Assembly (NCBI GenBank): GCA_903893675.1 | Contig: CAITNA010000194.1 | Coordinates: 1 to 10,668, forward strand | Reading direction: 5' to 3' | Length of the DNA: 10,668 nucleotides | Source: an uncultured Micrococcales bacterium | GTDB taxonomy: Bacteria; Actinomycetota; Actinomycetes; Actinomycetales; Microbacteriaceae | Shown: piece after piece, positions 1 to 6,571 of the stretch | How the letters are laid out: every line of letters starts with the position of its first letter | How positions within the stretch are numbered: the first letter of the stretch is position 1 | Notes under the pieces: model-generated | Told to the model about the DNA's origin: nothing | Databases searched by the model: none | The model's input: the letters and a program-made list of their open reading frames with translations, nothing else | Made by a program: the position numbers and the translations under genes

Positions 1-172
1 CCTGCTTTGGTACACCCAGTCATCGAACTTCGATGGCGATAAATATCACGTTGTGGTGTTCGTTGGCGGCGGCATGATGCTTGAAGCGCCGAACCCTGCG
101 CGAACCGTGCGAATCGTGCCGATCCGCTGGGGTGAAATGTTCCCTTACGCCGGACGCCCGAGCGCCCCATAA
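1..172 (+). CDS. NlpC/P60-family peptidase, C-terminal fragment
   Basis: The reading frame is open from the window edge (first full codon at base 2) to a TAA at 170-172, giving the last 56 residues of a protein whose start lies outside. The fragment begins LLWYTQSSNF and contains HVVVFVGGGMMLEAPNP, which matches the end of the NlpC/P60 fold: the 'GDLLxY' strand, the 'HVxxYxGxGxMxxAP' strand pair, and a closing 'VRIxPIRW' strand. In this family the His of HVVVF is the catalytic histidine, and the polar residue after AP (here Asn) sits where the third catalytic residue is expected. The catalytic Cys would be upstream. These enzymes usually cut stem-peptide bonds in peptidoglycan outside the cell, so a secreted cell-wall hydrolase is likely. 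It converges on the next gene with only 7 bases between the two stops and no clear terminator. The N-terminal domains and any signal peptide cannot be judged. Confidence 0.8.
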   Translation, partial: LLWYTQSSNFDGDKYHVVVFVGGGMMLEAPNPARTVRIVPIRWGEMFPYAGRPSAP

Positions 173-179
173 CCGCGAG

Positions 180-566
180 TTAGGCAGAGGCCTCAGAGGT
201 TCGCTCGTAAAGCTTGGCCATGACCCACCACTTGCCGTCGAGCTTCACCAGGTTCAGGTAGTCCTGATAGACAAAGCCAAACATCTCGACCTGTACGCGG
301 GCGATTGCCAACTCTGGGCCGAGCTGGTCAACAAAGATGATGTGATCGCGGCGCTTGTTGCCAAGTTCGCGAGGTGACTGACGCTCAGCCACCTGCGAGC
401 GATAGAGCTCGTATGGGCGAATTACAAGTTCGTTGCCCTGAGTCGAGTAGAGGCACGAGCTCTGGTGGAAGACCTCGTCGAACAGGTCCATGTCCTGTTC
501 GTGCATGACGTCAAAGTAGTTGTCGAGCAGGGTGATGATGCCAACCTCGATAGACGAGGTCTCCAT
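180..566 (-). CDS. NTF2-like / putative lumazine-binding family protein
   Basis: This is a 128-residue protein of the cone-shaped NTF2/SnoaL-like superfamily, most like the Pfam group named 'Putative lumazine-binding'. Visible hallmarks are an N-terminal helix with LLDNYFDVMHEQD (residues 13-25), then FHQSSCLYST (33-42), a polar middle with RQSPRELGNKRRD (62-74), and the C-terminal strands AIARVQVEMFGFVYQDYL and KLDGKWWVMAKLY (108-120). The family name does not establish a ligand or reaction, and I assign none. The same frame stays open upstream to 653, but that part overlaps the end of ppa. The ATG at 566, 5 bases after the ppa stop, fits the family N-terminus. There is no Shine-Dalgarno sequence directly before it, so translation is probably coupled to ppa. 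The shared transcript with ppa is an inference from spacing. Confidence 0.78.
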   Translation of the reverse strand: METSSIEVGIITLLDNYFDVMHEQDMDLFDEVFHQSSCLYSTQGNELVIRPYELYRSQVAERQSPRELGNKRRDHIIFVDQLGPELAIARVQVEMFGFVYQDYLNLVKLDGKWWVMAKLYERTSEASA

Positions 567-571
567 GCCGA

Positions 572-1051
572 TCAATGCTTGAACCGCTCTTGTGCTTCTG
601 CGATTAGCTTCTCGGCTGCTGCGCGGCCTTCCCAGTCGCCGACCTTGACCCACTTGCCTGGCTCGAGGTCTTTGTAGTGCGAGAAGAAGTGCTTGAGCTC
701 ATCCTTGGTTTGCTCTGGCACATCGTTGATGTCTTGGATGTGGTCCCAGCGCTTGTCCTTAGCAGGAACGCAGATGACCTTCTCGTCGATTCCGCCGTCG
801 TCTTCCATGGTGAGGTAGCCAACCGGACGAACCGAAACGACGACGCCCGGGTAGACAGGGAACTCGAGCATGACCAGTGCGTCTAGCGGGTCGCCGTCGC
901 CGCCGAGGGTGTTGTCGAAGTAGCCGTAGTCGATTGGGTAGACGAACGGGGTGAAGAGCACGCGGTCGAGGTGAACGCGACCGGTCTCGTGGTCGACCTC
1001 ATACTTGTTGCGGCTTCCGCGAGGGATCTCGATGACGGCGTCGAATGGCAT
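572..1051 (-). CDS. ppa: Inorganic pyrophosphatase (family I, soluble)
   Basis: A 159-residue cytosolic enzyme that hydrolyses pyrophosphate to two phosphates, pulling biosynthetic reactions such as tRNA charging and nucleotide synthesis forward. The N-terminus EIPRGSRNKYEVDHETG (residues 8-24) and the family signature DGDPLDA (52-58) are intact, with the metal-binding Asp residues at 52, 54 and 57. The segment MEDDGGIDEK (82-91) supplies the further Asp and Lys residues (D84, D89, K91) expected for metal and phosphate binding. HYKDLEPGKWVKV near the C-terminus carries the conserved Tyr-Lys pair. Length is typical of the actinobacterial enzymes. Against my memory of the M. tuberculosis protein, His21 is kept but the position of its second special histidine (86) is Gly here. 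The start is fixed by a GAGGAG ribosome-binding site 5 bases upstream. The gene is divergent from tilS and leads a two-gene unit with the NTF2-like gene. Confidence 0.97.
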   Translation of the reverse strand: MPFDAVIEIPRGSRNKYEVDHETGRVHLDRVLFTPFVYPIDYGYFDNTLGGDGDPLDALVMLEFPVYPGVVVSVRPVGYLTMEDDGGIDEKVICVPAKDKRWDHIQDINDVPEQTKDELKHFFSHYKDLEPGKWVKVGDWEGRAAAEKLIAEAQERFKH

Positions 1052-1111
1052 TGGTGCTCCTCAATAGGCTTGTAGCAACACTTTACCGAACGCACTTTTA
1101 GTTAGGTTCGA
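1052..1111. promoter_or_regulatory. Divergent ppa / tilS promoter region
   Basis: This 60-base spacer must hold the promoters of both ppa (leftward) and tilS (rightward). For ppa, TAAAGT on the minus strand (1080-1085) is a plausible -10 box that would give a leader of roughly 20 bases carrying the GAGGAG site. For tilS there is no Shine-Dalgarno sequence before the ATG at 1112. The TAGTTAGGTT stretch at 1099-1108 offers -10-like hexamers close enough for a leaderless or nearly leaderless message. No convincing -35 box is visible on either strand. That promoters lie here is near-certain from the gene layout; the exact boxes are guesses. Confidence 0.4.
1057..1062 (-). promoter_or_regulatory. 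Ribosome-binding site of ppa
   Basis: On the minus strand this reads GAGGAG, a near-perfect Shine-Dalgarno sequence 5 bases before the ATG of ppa. It is the strongest such site in the window and fixes the ppa start. Confidence 0.8.
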
Positions 1112-2125
1112 ATGCCACAGCGCCCGCGTTTGACTCCGGCAATTGCCGATGTTCGTCGCGCGGTTCGCGAAAGCTGGGATGCCCACGGCGTCGTCAGCGG
1201 AGATCAAATTCTTGTCGCCTGCTCAGGCGGAACCGATTCGCTCGCGCTCGCGGCGGCTGCTCAGTTCGAGGGTTCGCGCGCAGGGGTGTCGGTTGGTGCG
1301 GTGATTGTCGAACACGGGCTTCAGGCCGTGACCGCCGAGGTCGCAAAGATCACCATGGATGTGCTGACCGCACTTGGCCTTGGGCCAGTGCTGATTCGCG
1401 AGGTCTCGGTTGGCAAGACAGGCGGGCCAGAGGCTGCGGCGAGGGCCGCGCGTTATGAGGCGCTCGACGAAGCGGCAGCTGCATACGACGCAAAGTTTGT
1501 GATGCTCGGCCACACCCTCAATGACCAGGCTGAAACCGTGCTGCTCGGGCTGACTCGTGGCTCAGGCACTCGATCGCTGTCGGGCATGGCCGAGGTCAGC
1601 GGGCGCTACCTTCGCCCACTGCTTGGCATCTCGCGTGAAACCACCGAGGCGTTCTGCCGCGACAGCGGGCTCGAGCCGTGGCACGACCCGCACAATAAAG
1701 AGGTGCGATTCACGCGGGTGCGCATCCGTGATGAGGTTTTGCCGATGCTCGAGCAGGAACTCGGCGCAGGCATTATCGACGCACTGGCCCGCACGGCCGA
1801 TCAGGCTCGTGAAGACGAAGCCGCGCTCGCGGAGTTGGCCGAGCACTACTTCAACGAATTCGTAAAAGTTCGGGCCACCGAGCTCGAGATTGGCGTCGAT
1901 GATTTTGCCGCCATGCCGCTTGCCATTCGCCACCGCGTGCTCGTGATGGCGCTGGCGATGCTGCACGCTCCGGAGTTTTCGAGAACGCACATCCTGGCTG
2001 TTGACGACATCGTCGATAACTGGCACGGGCAGAAATCGCTCACGCTGCCAGGGGTTAGAGTAGAACGAATTGCGAAGAAAATTTCGCTGAAAAGCACGAA
2101 AACGCTAAGACCAGGAGCCTGCTAG
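1112..2125 (+). CDS. tilS: tRNA(Ile)-lysidine synthetase
   Basis: This 337-residue cytosolic enzyme uses ATP and lysine to convert the wobble cytidine (C34) of the CAU-anticodon isoleucine tRNA to lysidine, switching its identity from methionine to isoleucine. The N-type ATP pyrophosphatase P-loop SGGTDS is at residues 38-43, followed by VEHGLQ (66-71), the PEAAARAARYEAL segment (106-118) and the family motif GHTLNDQAETVLLGL (133-147). RGSG and the RPLL strand follow, then a helical substrate-binding region to the C-terminus. Length is close to the short TilS type; the extra C-terminal domain of the longer E. coli enzyme is absent. The ATG at 1112 lacks a Shine-Dalgarno sequence. The gene ends in TAGTG, sharing one base with the hpt start, so the two are very probably co-transcribed, as in other actinobacteria. 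Confidence 0.96.
   Translation: MPQRPRLTPAIADVRRAVRESWDAHGVVSGDQILVACSGGTDSLALAAAAQFEGSRAGVSVGAVIVEHGLQAVTAEVAKITMDVLTALGLGPVLIREVSVGKTGGPEAAARAARYEALDEAAAAYDAKFVMLGHTLNDQAETVLLGLTRGSGTRSLSGMAEVSGRYLRPLLGISRETTEAFCRDSGLEPWHDPHNKEVRFTRVRIRDEVLPMLEQELGAGIIDALARTADQAREDEAALAELAEHYFNEFVKVRATELEIGVDDFAAMPLAIRHRVLVMALAMLHAPEFSRTHILAVDDIVDNWHGQKSLTLPGVRVERIAKKISLKSTKTLRPGAC
2113..2117 (+). promoter_or_regulatory. Ribosome-binding site of hpt
   Basis: AGGAG lies inside the last codons of tilS, 7 bases before the GTG at 2125. It supports the GTG as the hpt start although that codon overlaps the tilS stop by one base. Confidence 0.7.
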
Positions 2126-2676
2126 TGGACCTCGACAAAGTTGCCGGAGACATTACCAAGGTTCTAATCACCCCTGAAGAAATTCAGTCAAAGATCAAAG
2201 AGCTGGCCGCCCAGCTCGATGAGTACTACGCAGATAAAGGTGTATTGCTGGTTGGCGTGCTCAAGGGTGCAGTCATGGTGATGGCAGACCTTTCGCGTGC
2301 AATGCAGATTCCTGTGCAGATGGACTGGATGGCCGTTTCTTCTTACGGCCACGGAACCCAGTCGTCGGGCGTTGTTCGAATTCTCAAAGACCTGGATGCC
2401 GACCTAATTGGCCGTCACGTTCTCATCGTCGAAGACATCATCGACTCGGGACTGACCCTGTCGTGGTTGATCTCGAACCTCGAGGCCCGCGGCGCTGCTT
2501 CGGTCGAGATCGTTGCCCTGCTGCGCAAGCCAGAGGCCGCCAAGGTCGAGGTTAACGTTCGCTGGATTGGCTTCGACATTCCTAACGAGTTCGTAGTTGG
2601 CTACGGCCTCGACTATGCCGAGAACTACCGCACGCTTCCTGGCGTTGCCGTTCTCGACCCAAAGACCTACAGCTAA
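2125..2676 (+). CDS. hpt: Hypoxanthine(-guanine) phosphoribosyltransferase
   Basis: A 183-residue purine salvage enzyme that joins hypoxanthine and/or guanine to PRPP to give IMP or GMP. The PRPP-binding signature VLIVEDIIDSGLTL is at residues 99-112, with the acidic pair E103-D104 and D107 that contact ribose and metal. The LKG turn that binds pyrophosphate is at 46-48 and the mobile-loop SSYG at 72-75. The C-terminal purine pocket segment (GFDIPNEFVVGYGLDYAENYR, about 148-168, given here in outline) is intact. Length is normal for the bacterial family. The start is GTG, supported by AGGAG 7 bases upstream and by the one-base overlap with tilS. Whether hypoxanthine or guanine is preferred cannot be read from sequence. 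A tilS-hpt-ftsH order is common well beyond actinobacteria. Confidence 0.96.
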   Translation: MDLDKVAGDITKVLITPEEIQSKIKELAAQLDEYYADKGVLLVGVLKGAVMVMADLSRAMQIPVQMDWMAVSSYGHGTQSSGVVRILKDLDADLIGRHVLIVEDIIDSGLTLSWLISNLEARGAASVEIVALLRKPEAAKVEVNVRWIGFDIPNEFVVGYGLDYAENYRTLPGVAVLDPKTYS

Positions 2677-2692
2677 GGGTCAATTTCTCCAT

Positions 2693-2714
2693 CGGTGAAC
2701 AACTCTGTTCGCCG
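2693..2714 (+). other. Inverted repeat (9-bp hairpin) between hpt and ftsH
   Basis: CGGTGAACA at 2693-2701 pairs with TGTTCGCCG at 2706-2714 around the loop ACTC; eight pairs are Watson-Crick and one is G-T. No T-run follows, so it is not a standard intrinsic terminator. It lies where a -35 box for the proposed ftsH promoter would sit, so an operator or a partial terminator for tilS-hpt are both possible. Confidence 0.5.
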
Positions 2715-2728
2715 TCGGCGCCGGCAGG

Positions 2729-2740
2729 TAGCCTTATCCG
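2729..2740 (+). promoter_or_regulatory. Probable leaderless promoter of ftsH (-10 region)
   Basis: TAGCCT at 2729-2734 fits the actinobacterial -10 pattern TAnnnT and ends exactly 6 bases before the GTG at 2741, the spacing expected if transcription starts on the start codon. No Shine-Dalgarno sequence precedes the GTG at a normal distance, which favours a leaderless message. A recognisable -35 box is lacking: the bases 17-18 upstream are inside the hairpin at 2693-2714. Confidence 0.4.
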
Positions 2741-4774
2741 GTGAATATGAAGAAGCTGTTTAGTGGTCCATTCCTCTGGGTAATCGCCGCCGTCGTCATC
2801 CTGTTTGTTGGTTCTTCGATGATCAACACCTCGAACGTCAAGGTGGTCGACACCAGCGTCGGCATGCAGTTCATCACCACCGGCAAGGCCCAGAAGGTCG
2901 TTGTTCACGAAAACGACCAGCGCGTCGAGGTCTCGCTGGCGAGCAAAGACAGCAAATACGGCCAGAACATCGAGTTCTACTACGCACTTTCACGCGGCCC
3001 GGTCATCATTCAGGCCATAGACAGCTCGACCATCACCGAGGGTTACAACGACGAAGTTCCTAACACTCCTTGGTACATCTCGCTTCTGCAGAGCGTCCTT
3101 CCTTTCCTAGTAATCGGTGTCATCTTCTGGTTCATCATGGGCAACGCCGGTGGCGGTGGCCGCGGTGTCATGCAGTTCGGCAAGTCGCGTGCGCGTCTGG
3201 TGAACAAAGAGAATTCGAAGGTCACCTTCGCCGATGTTGCGGGTGCCGATGAGGCAATCGAAGAACTCGAAGAGATCAAAGAGTTTTTGAAGGAGCCACA
3301 AAAGTTCCAGGCAGTCGGCGCAAAGATTCCGCGCGGAGTTTTGCTTTACGGCCCTCCAGGAACCGGTAAGACCCTGCTTGCAAAGGCAGTGGCCGGCGAG
3401 GCTGGCGTTCCGTTCTTCTCGATCTCGGGTTCTGACTTCGTTGAAATGTTTGTCGGTGTCGGTGCATCGCGTGTTCGCGATTTGTTCGACCAGGCAAAGG
3501 CAGCTGCGCCTGCAATCATCTTCGTTGACGAGATCGATGCAGTCGGTCGTCACCGCGGTGCAGGCATCGGCGGCGGCAACGACGAGCGCGAGCAGACTCT
3601 TAACCAGTTGCTCGTCGAGATGGATGGTTTCGATTCAAAGACCAACGTCATCCTGATTGCTGCAACCAACCGCCCAGACATTCTTGACCCAGCGCTTTTG
3701 CGCCCAGGTCGTTTCGACCGTCAGATTGGTGTCACCGCACCAGACCTCAAGGGTCGCGAGCAGATTCTTGCAGTGCACGCAAAGGGCAAGCCGATTGCCG
3801 AGGGCGTCGACCTGTCAGTCATTGCTCGTCGCACCCCTGGCTTCACCGGCGCAGACCTTGCCAACGTGCTGAACGAGGCGGCCCTGTTGACCGCCCGCCA
3901 GAACGAGAAGAAGATCACAGCCGCCACCTTGGATGAGGCTATCGACCGCGTAATTGGCGGGCCACAGAAGAAGTCACGCCTGATGCAAGACCAGGAGCGC
4001 CTGAACACCGCCTACCACGAGGCCGGCCACGCGCTGGTCGCAGCGTCGATGAACGACAGCGACCCGGTGACCAAGGTCACCATCCTCCCTCGCGGTCGCG
4101 CACTCGGCTACACCATGGTGCTTCCGCTCGAAGACCGCTACTCGGTTTCGCGCAATCAGCTGCTCGACCAGATTGCATATGCAATGGGTGGTCGCGTTGC
4201 AGAAGAACTGATTTTCCGTGACCCAACCACCGGCGCTTCGAACGACTTCGAGAAGGCAACTTCGATCGCTCGCCAGATGGTTACTCAATATGGTTTCAGC
4301 AGCGCAGTCGGCGCGGTGTCTTATGGCAATGGCGGCGAAGTTTTCATCGGCCGCGACATGGCACAGCAGCGCGACTACAGCGAGTCGACCGCACAGGTAA
4401 TTGATCGCGAAGTTCGCGCAATCGTCGAAGCTGCACACGACGAGGCATACCGCGCGCTAACCGTGAACCGCAAGATTCTTGATGCACTCGCAAAAGAGTT
4501 GATGGAACGCGAGACCTTGAACCAAGAAGACATCGCGCGCATCTTCAAGAACGTGAAAAAGATTCCTCGCCGCAAGCAGTGGCTCTCGGCAGCAAAGCGT
4601 CTTCCTTCGAAGGTTGGCCCGATTGCAATTCCGAAGAAGGCTGCAAGCAAGTCGGTTTCAACTTCTGACGACAAGCCTGCTCGCAAGCCAGCTCCACGCA
4701 AAACTGCAAAGCCATCGCGCACCGCAGCAAAGCCTGCAGCCAAGAGCACTCGCAAGTCGACTCCTAAGAAGTAG
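2741..4774 (+). CDS. ftsH: ATP-dependent zinc metalloprotease FtsH
   Basis: A 677-residue membrane-anchored AAA+ protease that assembles as a hexamer and degrades damaged or regulatory membrane and cytosolic proteins. In order: first membrane helix (about 10-27), an extracytoplasmic domain (about 30-110), second membrane helix (about 113-133), a glycine-rich linker, and the AAA+ module. The AAA+ module has Walker A GPPGTGKT (204-211), pore loop FVG (237-239), Walker B IIFVDEID (259-266) and a second region of homology ending LLRPGRFDR (319-327) with both Arg fingers. The peptidase domain has zinc motif HEAGH (426-430) and the third metal ligand D502 in NDFEKAT. The catalytic parts are complete. 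The last 70 residues are very rich in Lys, Ala, Pro, Ser and Thr with KPA/AKP-type repeats, resembling a histone H1 tail. GTG at 2741 is chosen because of the promoter spacing; an ATG two codons later (2747) is the alternative. folE starts 2 bases after the stop. Confidence 0.97.
   Translation: MNMKKLFSGPFLWVIAAVVILFVGSSMINTSNVKVVDTSVGMQFITTGKAQKVVVHENDQRVEVSLASKDSKYGQNIEFYYALSRGPVIIQAIDSSTITEGYNDEVPNTPWYISLLQSVLPFLVIGVIFWFIMGNAGGGGRGVMQFGKSRARLVNKENSKVTFADVAGADEAIEELEEIKEFLKEPQKFQAVGAKIPRGVLLYGPPGTGKTLLAKAVAGEAGVPFFSISGSDFVEMFVGVGASRVRDLFDQAKAAAPAIIFVDEIDAVGRHRGAGIGGGNDEREQTLNQLLVEMDGFDSKTNVILIAATNRPDILDPALLRPGRFDRQIGVTAPDLKGREQILAVHAKGKPIAEGVDLSVIARRTPGFTGADLANVLNEAALLTARQNEKKITAATLDEAIDRVIGGPQKKSRLMQDQERLNTAYHEAGHALVAASMNDSDPVTKVTILPRGRALGYTMVLPLEDRYSVSRNQLLDQIAYAMGGRVAEELIFRDPTTGASNDFEKATSIARQMVTQYGFSSAVGAVSYGNGGEVFIGRDMAQQRDYSESTAQVIDREVRAIVEAAHDEAYRALTVNRKILDALAKELMERETLNQEDIARIFKNVKKIPRRKQWLSAAKRLPSKVGPIAIPKKAASKSVSTSDDKPARKPAPRKTAKPSRTAAKPAAKSTRKSTPKK
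4634..4771 (+). repeat. Low-complexity Lys/Ala/Pro-rich coding segment of ftsH tail
   Basis: Residues about 632-677 of FtsH are a degenerate repeat of KPA, RKPAP, AKPS, AAKPAAK and STRKSTPKK units, strongly basic and probably disordered. At the DNA level it is a run of AAG, GCA/GCT, CC(A/T) and CGC codons with no exact tandem unit. Confidence 0.65.
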
Positions 4775-4776
4775 TC

Positions 4777-5331
4777 ATGGTTGACCGTCAGCGCATTCGC
4801 GACGCCGTTACCGAATTGATTTCGGCAATCGGCGAAGACCCGAATCGCGCCGACCTTGCCGCGACTCCCGAAAAGGTTGCAGATGCATACGCTGTGTTCT
4901 TTTCTGGCATCGGCGAAGACCCGGCAAGTGCGCTAGGCGAGACGATTCCGGCTGAACACAACGAGGTAGTGATTCTCAAAGACATCGAGTTCGTCTCGAT
5001 GTGCGAGCACCACTTGCTTCCGTTCACCGGCGTTGCCCACATCGCCTACCTGCCTACCGACCGCGTTGTCGGCCTTGGCCGCTTGCCAAAGCTGGTCGAA
5101 ATTGTGGCTCACCGCCCGCAGCTCCAAGAGAACCTCACCGCCCAGATCGCCGATGCGCTCGAGATCGGGCTTGATACCCGTGGGGTTGTCGTGGTCGTCG
5201 AGGCCCGCCACCACTGCGTGGTTTCGCGCGGCGCCCGCCAGCCAGAGGCGAACACCGTGACCATGGCGGCCCGCGGGGCCTACGCCGAGCCGATTGCTCG
5301 CGCCGAAGTCATGGCCCTGATCTCTAAGTAG
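4777..5331 (+). CDS. folE: GTP cyclohydrolase I
   Basis: A 184-residue cytosolic enzyme that opens and rearranges GTP to 7,8-dihydroneopterin triphosphate, the first step of folate synthesis. The zinc site is complete: C76 and H79 in SMCEHHLLPF (74-83) and C147 in RHHCVVSRG (144-152). The N-terminal helix with TPEKVADAY (30-38) and the LGRLPKLVEIVAHRPQLQE segment (100-118) are typical of the type I enzyme. The C-terminal half closes with RQPEANTVT and a short final helix. It is near the usual bacterial length. The ATG lies 2 bases after the ftsH stop (AAGTAGTCATG) and has no clear Shine-Dalgarno sequence, so it is probably read by coupled re-initiation on the ftsH message. folP follows in the same way, placing folate synthesis under shared transcription with ftsH, as in M. 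tuberculosis. Confidence 0.97.
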   Translation: MVDRQRIRDAVTELISAIGEDPNRADLAATPEKVADAYAVFFSGIGEDPASALGETIPAEHNEVVILKDIEFVSMCEHHLLPFTGVAHIAYLPTDRVVGLGRLPKLVEIVAHRPQLQENLTAQIADALEIGLDTRGVVVVVEARHHCVVSRGARQPEANTVTMAARGAYAEPIARAEVMALISK

Positions 5332-5333
5332 CC

Positions 5334-6179
5334 ATGACCTTTCACCGTCCGCTGATCATGGGTGTTCTGAACGTCACCCCAGACTCATTCAGCGACGGTG
5401 GTCAGTTCTCGGCTCTCGACGACGCCGTAAACCACGCACGCCTCTTGATTGCTGCAGGTGCAAACATCATCGACCTCGGTGGCGAATCAACACGACCAGG
5501 CGCAGACCGCGTTTCTTTAGATGAAGAACAGCGTCGTGTGCTCGGCGTGATTGAGCGCATCCGTGTTGAGCCGTCGTTCATCGACAGTGGTGCGCAGATT
5601 TCAATCGACACTATGAACGCCGCAACCGCCCGTGCGGCAGTGGCCGCCGGAGCGACAATCATCAACGATGTTTCTGGTGGGCTCGCAGATGTCGAAATGT
5701 TTTCGGTTGCTGCACAAACCGGAGTCACCCTCGTGATTTCTCACTGGCGTGGTTTCAGCGACGTGATGAACACATTAAATGCATACGAGGATGTCGCGCG
5801 AGACGTTGCTCGCGAACTCAGCGAACGAGTCGATGCCGCAATTGCCGCTGGCGTTGCACGCGAAAAGATTGTGATCGACCCAGGGCTTGGTTTTGCCAAA
5901 GATATGCAGCAGAACTGGAAGTTGGTGGCGCGACTCGACGAACTTCAAAAGCTCGGCTTGCCGATCTTGGTTGGTGCTTCGCGCAAGCGCTTCATCGCCG
6001 GTGCACTTGAGCCAGATGAGAACGGCGAAGTGAGCAACTCGCGTCGCGATGTTGCCACCGCGGTGCTCACCGCACTGTTGCTGCAGCGCAAACTTTGGGG
6101 TGTGCGCGTGCACAACGTGCTGACCACCGCAGATGCCATCGACGTGGTCGAGGCCTTGCGCGCGGGCGACAATTCATAG
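5334..6179 (+). CDS. folP: Dihydropteroate synthase
   Basis: This 281-residue cytosolic TIM-barrel enzyme condenses hydroxymethyl-dihydropterin diphosphate with p-aminobenzoate to give dihydropteroate; it is the sulfonamide target. First signature MGVLNVTPDSFSDGG is at residues 9-23, second signature GANIIDLGGESTRPGA at 42-57. Pterin-site residues follow: D92 in ISIDT, N111-D112 in IINDVSGG, D182 in DPGLGFAK, the SRKRF loop (216-220) and RVH (258-260). The usual MHxRG motif reads SHWRG (136-140), a Ser for Met change outside the catalytic residues. The STRP sulfa/pABA loop is unchanged, so nothing suggests sulfonamide resistance. The start ATG is 2 bases after the folE stop (AAGTAGCCATG), repeating the ftsH-folE junction almost exactly. 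It is followed 14 bases later by folB. Confidence 0.97.
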   Translation: MTFHRPLIMGVLNVTPDSFSDGGQFSALDDAVNHARLLIAAGANIIDLGGESTRPGADRVSLDEEQRRVLGVIERIRVEPSFIDSGAQISIDTMNAATARAAVAAGATIINDVSGGLADVEMFSVAAQTGVTLVISHWRGFSDVMNTLNAYEDVARDVARELSERVDAAIAAGVAREKIVIDPGLGFAKDMQQNWKLVARLDELQKLGLPILVGASRKRFIAGALEPDENGEVSNSRRDVATAVLTALLLQRKLWGVRVHNVLTTADAIDVVEALRAGDNS

Positions 6180-6193
6180 GGCAGAGTTAACCC

Positions 6194-6571
6194 ATGGCCA
6201 CAAAAATCAGCATTCGCGGATTGCGGGTTTTCGCGCACCACGGCGTCTTCGAGTTCGAGCGTGCATATGGCCAAGACTTCCTTATTGACTGCGATGTTTG
6301 GGTAGACGCCGAAGCAGCTGCCGCCAACGATGACCTGGCCGCCACCGTGAACTACGGAGCCCTGGCCGATGCGCTGGTCGCCAACGCCAAGACCGACCCG
6401 GTCGACCTGCTCGAGACCCTGGCCAGCCGCCTTTTGGCTCTGGTGCTGGGCTTCGGCGGCGGGGCCGAGACCGGCATCGTTCGCAAGGCCAAGATCACCG
6501 TGCACAAGCCGAATGCCCCAATCGACCACGAATTTGCCGATGTCTCGGTGACCGTCAAGGGCAAGCCATGA
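6194..6571 (+). CDS. folB: Dihydroneopterin aldolase
   Basis: A 125-residue enzyme that cleaves 7,8-dihydroneopterin to 6-hydroxymethyl-7,8-dihydropterin and glycolaldehyde, between the FolE and FolK steps. The N-terminal IRGLRVFAHHGVFEFE (7-22) ends at E22, and Y54 lies in VNYGAL; both match active-site residues of characterised aldolases. E74 in DLLETLA (71-77) matches the substrate-anchoring Glu, and HKPNAPI (104-110) carries the conserved catalytic Lys at 105. Length is typical. The ATG lies 14 bases after folP; only a weak purine stretch (GGGCAGAG) precedes it. The stop overlaps the folK start by four bases (ATGA). Alanine codon choice is strongly GCC-biased (15 of 21), unlike the ftsH tail upstream. 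The oligomer is expected to be an octamer of two stacked tetramers, as for the family. Confidence 0.94.
   Translation: MATKISIRGLRVFAHHGVFEFERAYGQDFLIDCDVWVDAEAAAANDDLAATVNYGALADALVANAKTDPVDLLETLASRLLALVLGFGGGAETGIVRKAKITVHKPNAPIDHEFADVSVTVKGKP

Noticed and set aside
165..200. Possible bidirectional terminator between the converging NlpC/P60 and NTF2-like genes
   Set aside because: Only a short GAGGCCTC palindrome is present, inside the coding end, with no stable stem or T-run on either strand.
567..653. Upstream extension of the NTF2-like gene into ppa
   Set aside because: These codons are a frame-shifted copy of the ppa C-terminus. The family N-terminus fits the ATG at 566.
2697..2710. 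GAAC...GTTC repeat resembling a Gram-positive LexA (SOS) box upstream of ftsH
   Set aside because: The half-sites are 6 bases apart (AACTCT), while the known box has 4. ftsH is not a usual SOS gene.
5209..5245. Unusual FolE zinc-Cys context HHCVVSRGARQ
   Set aside because: The zinc Cys and following RG are kept, and known FolE proteins already vary here, so it is within family range.
5739..5755. SHWRG in FolP in place of MHxRG as a sign of sulfonamide resistance
   Set aside because: The pABA/sulfa contact loop ESTRPG is unchanged and the substituted Met is not a catalytic residue.
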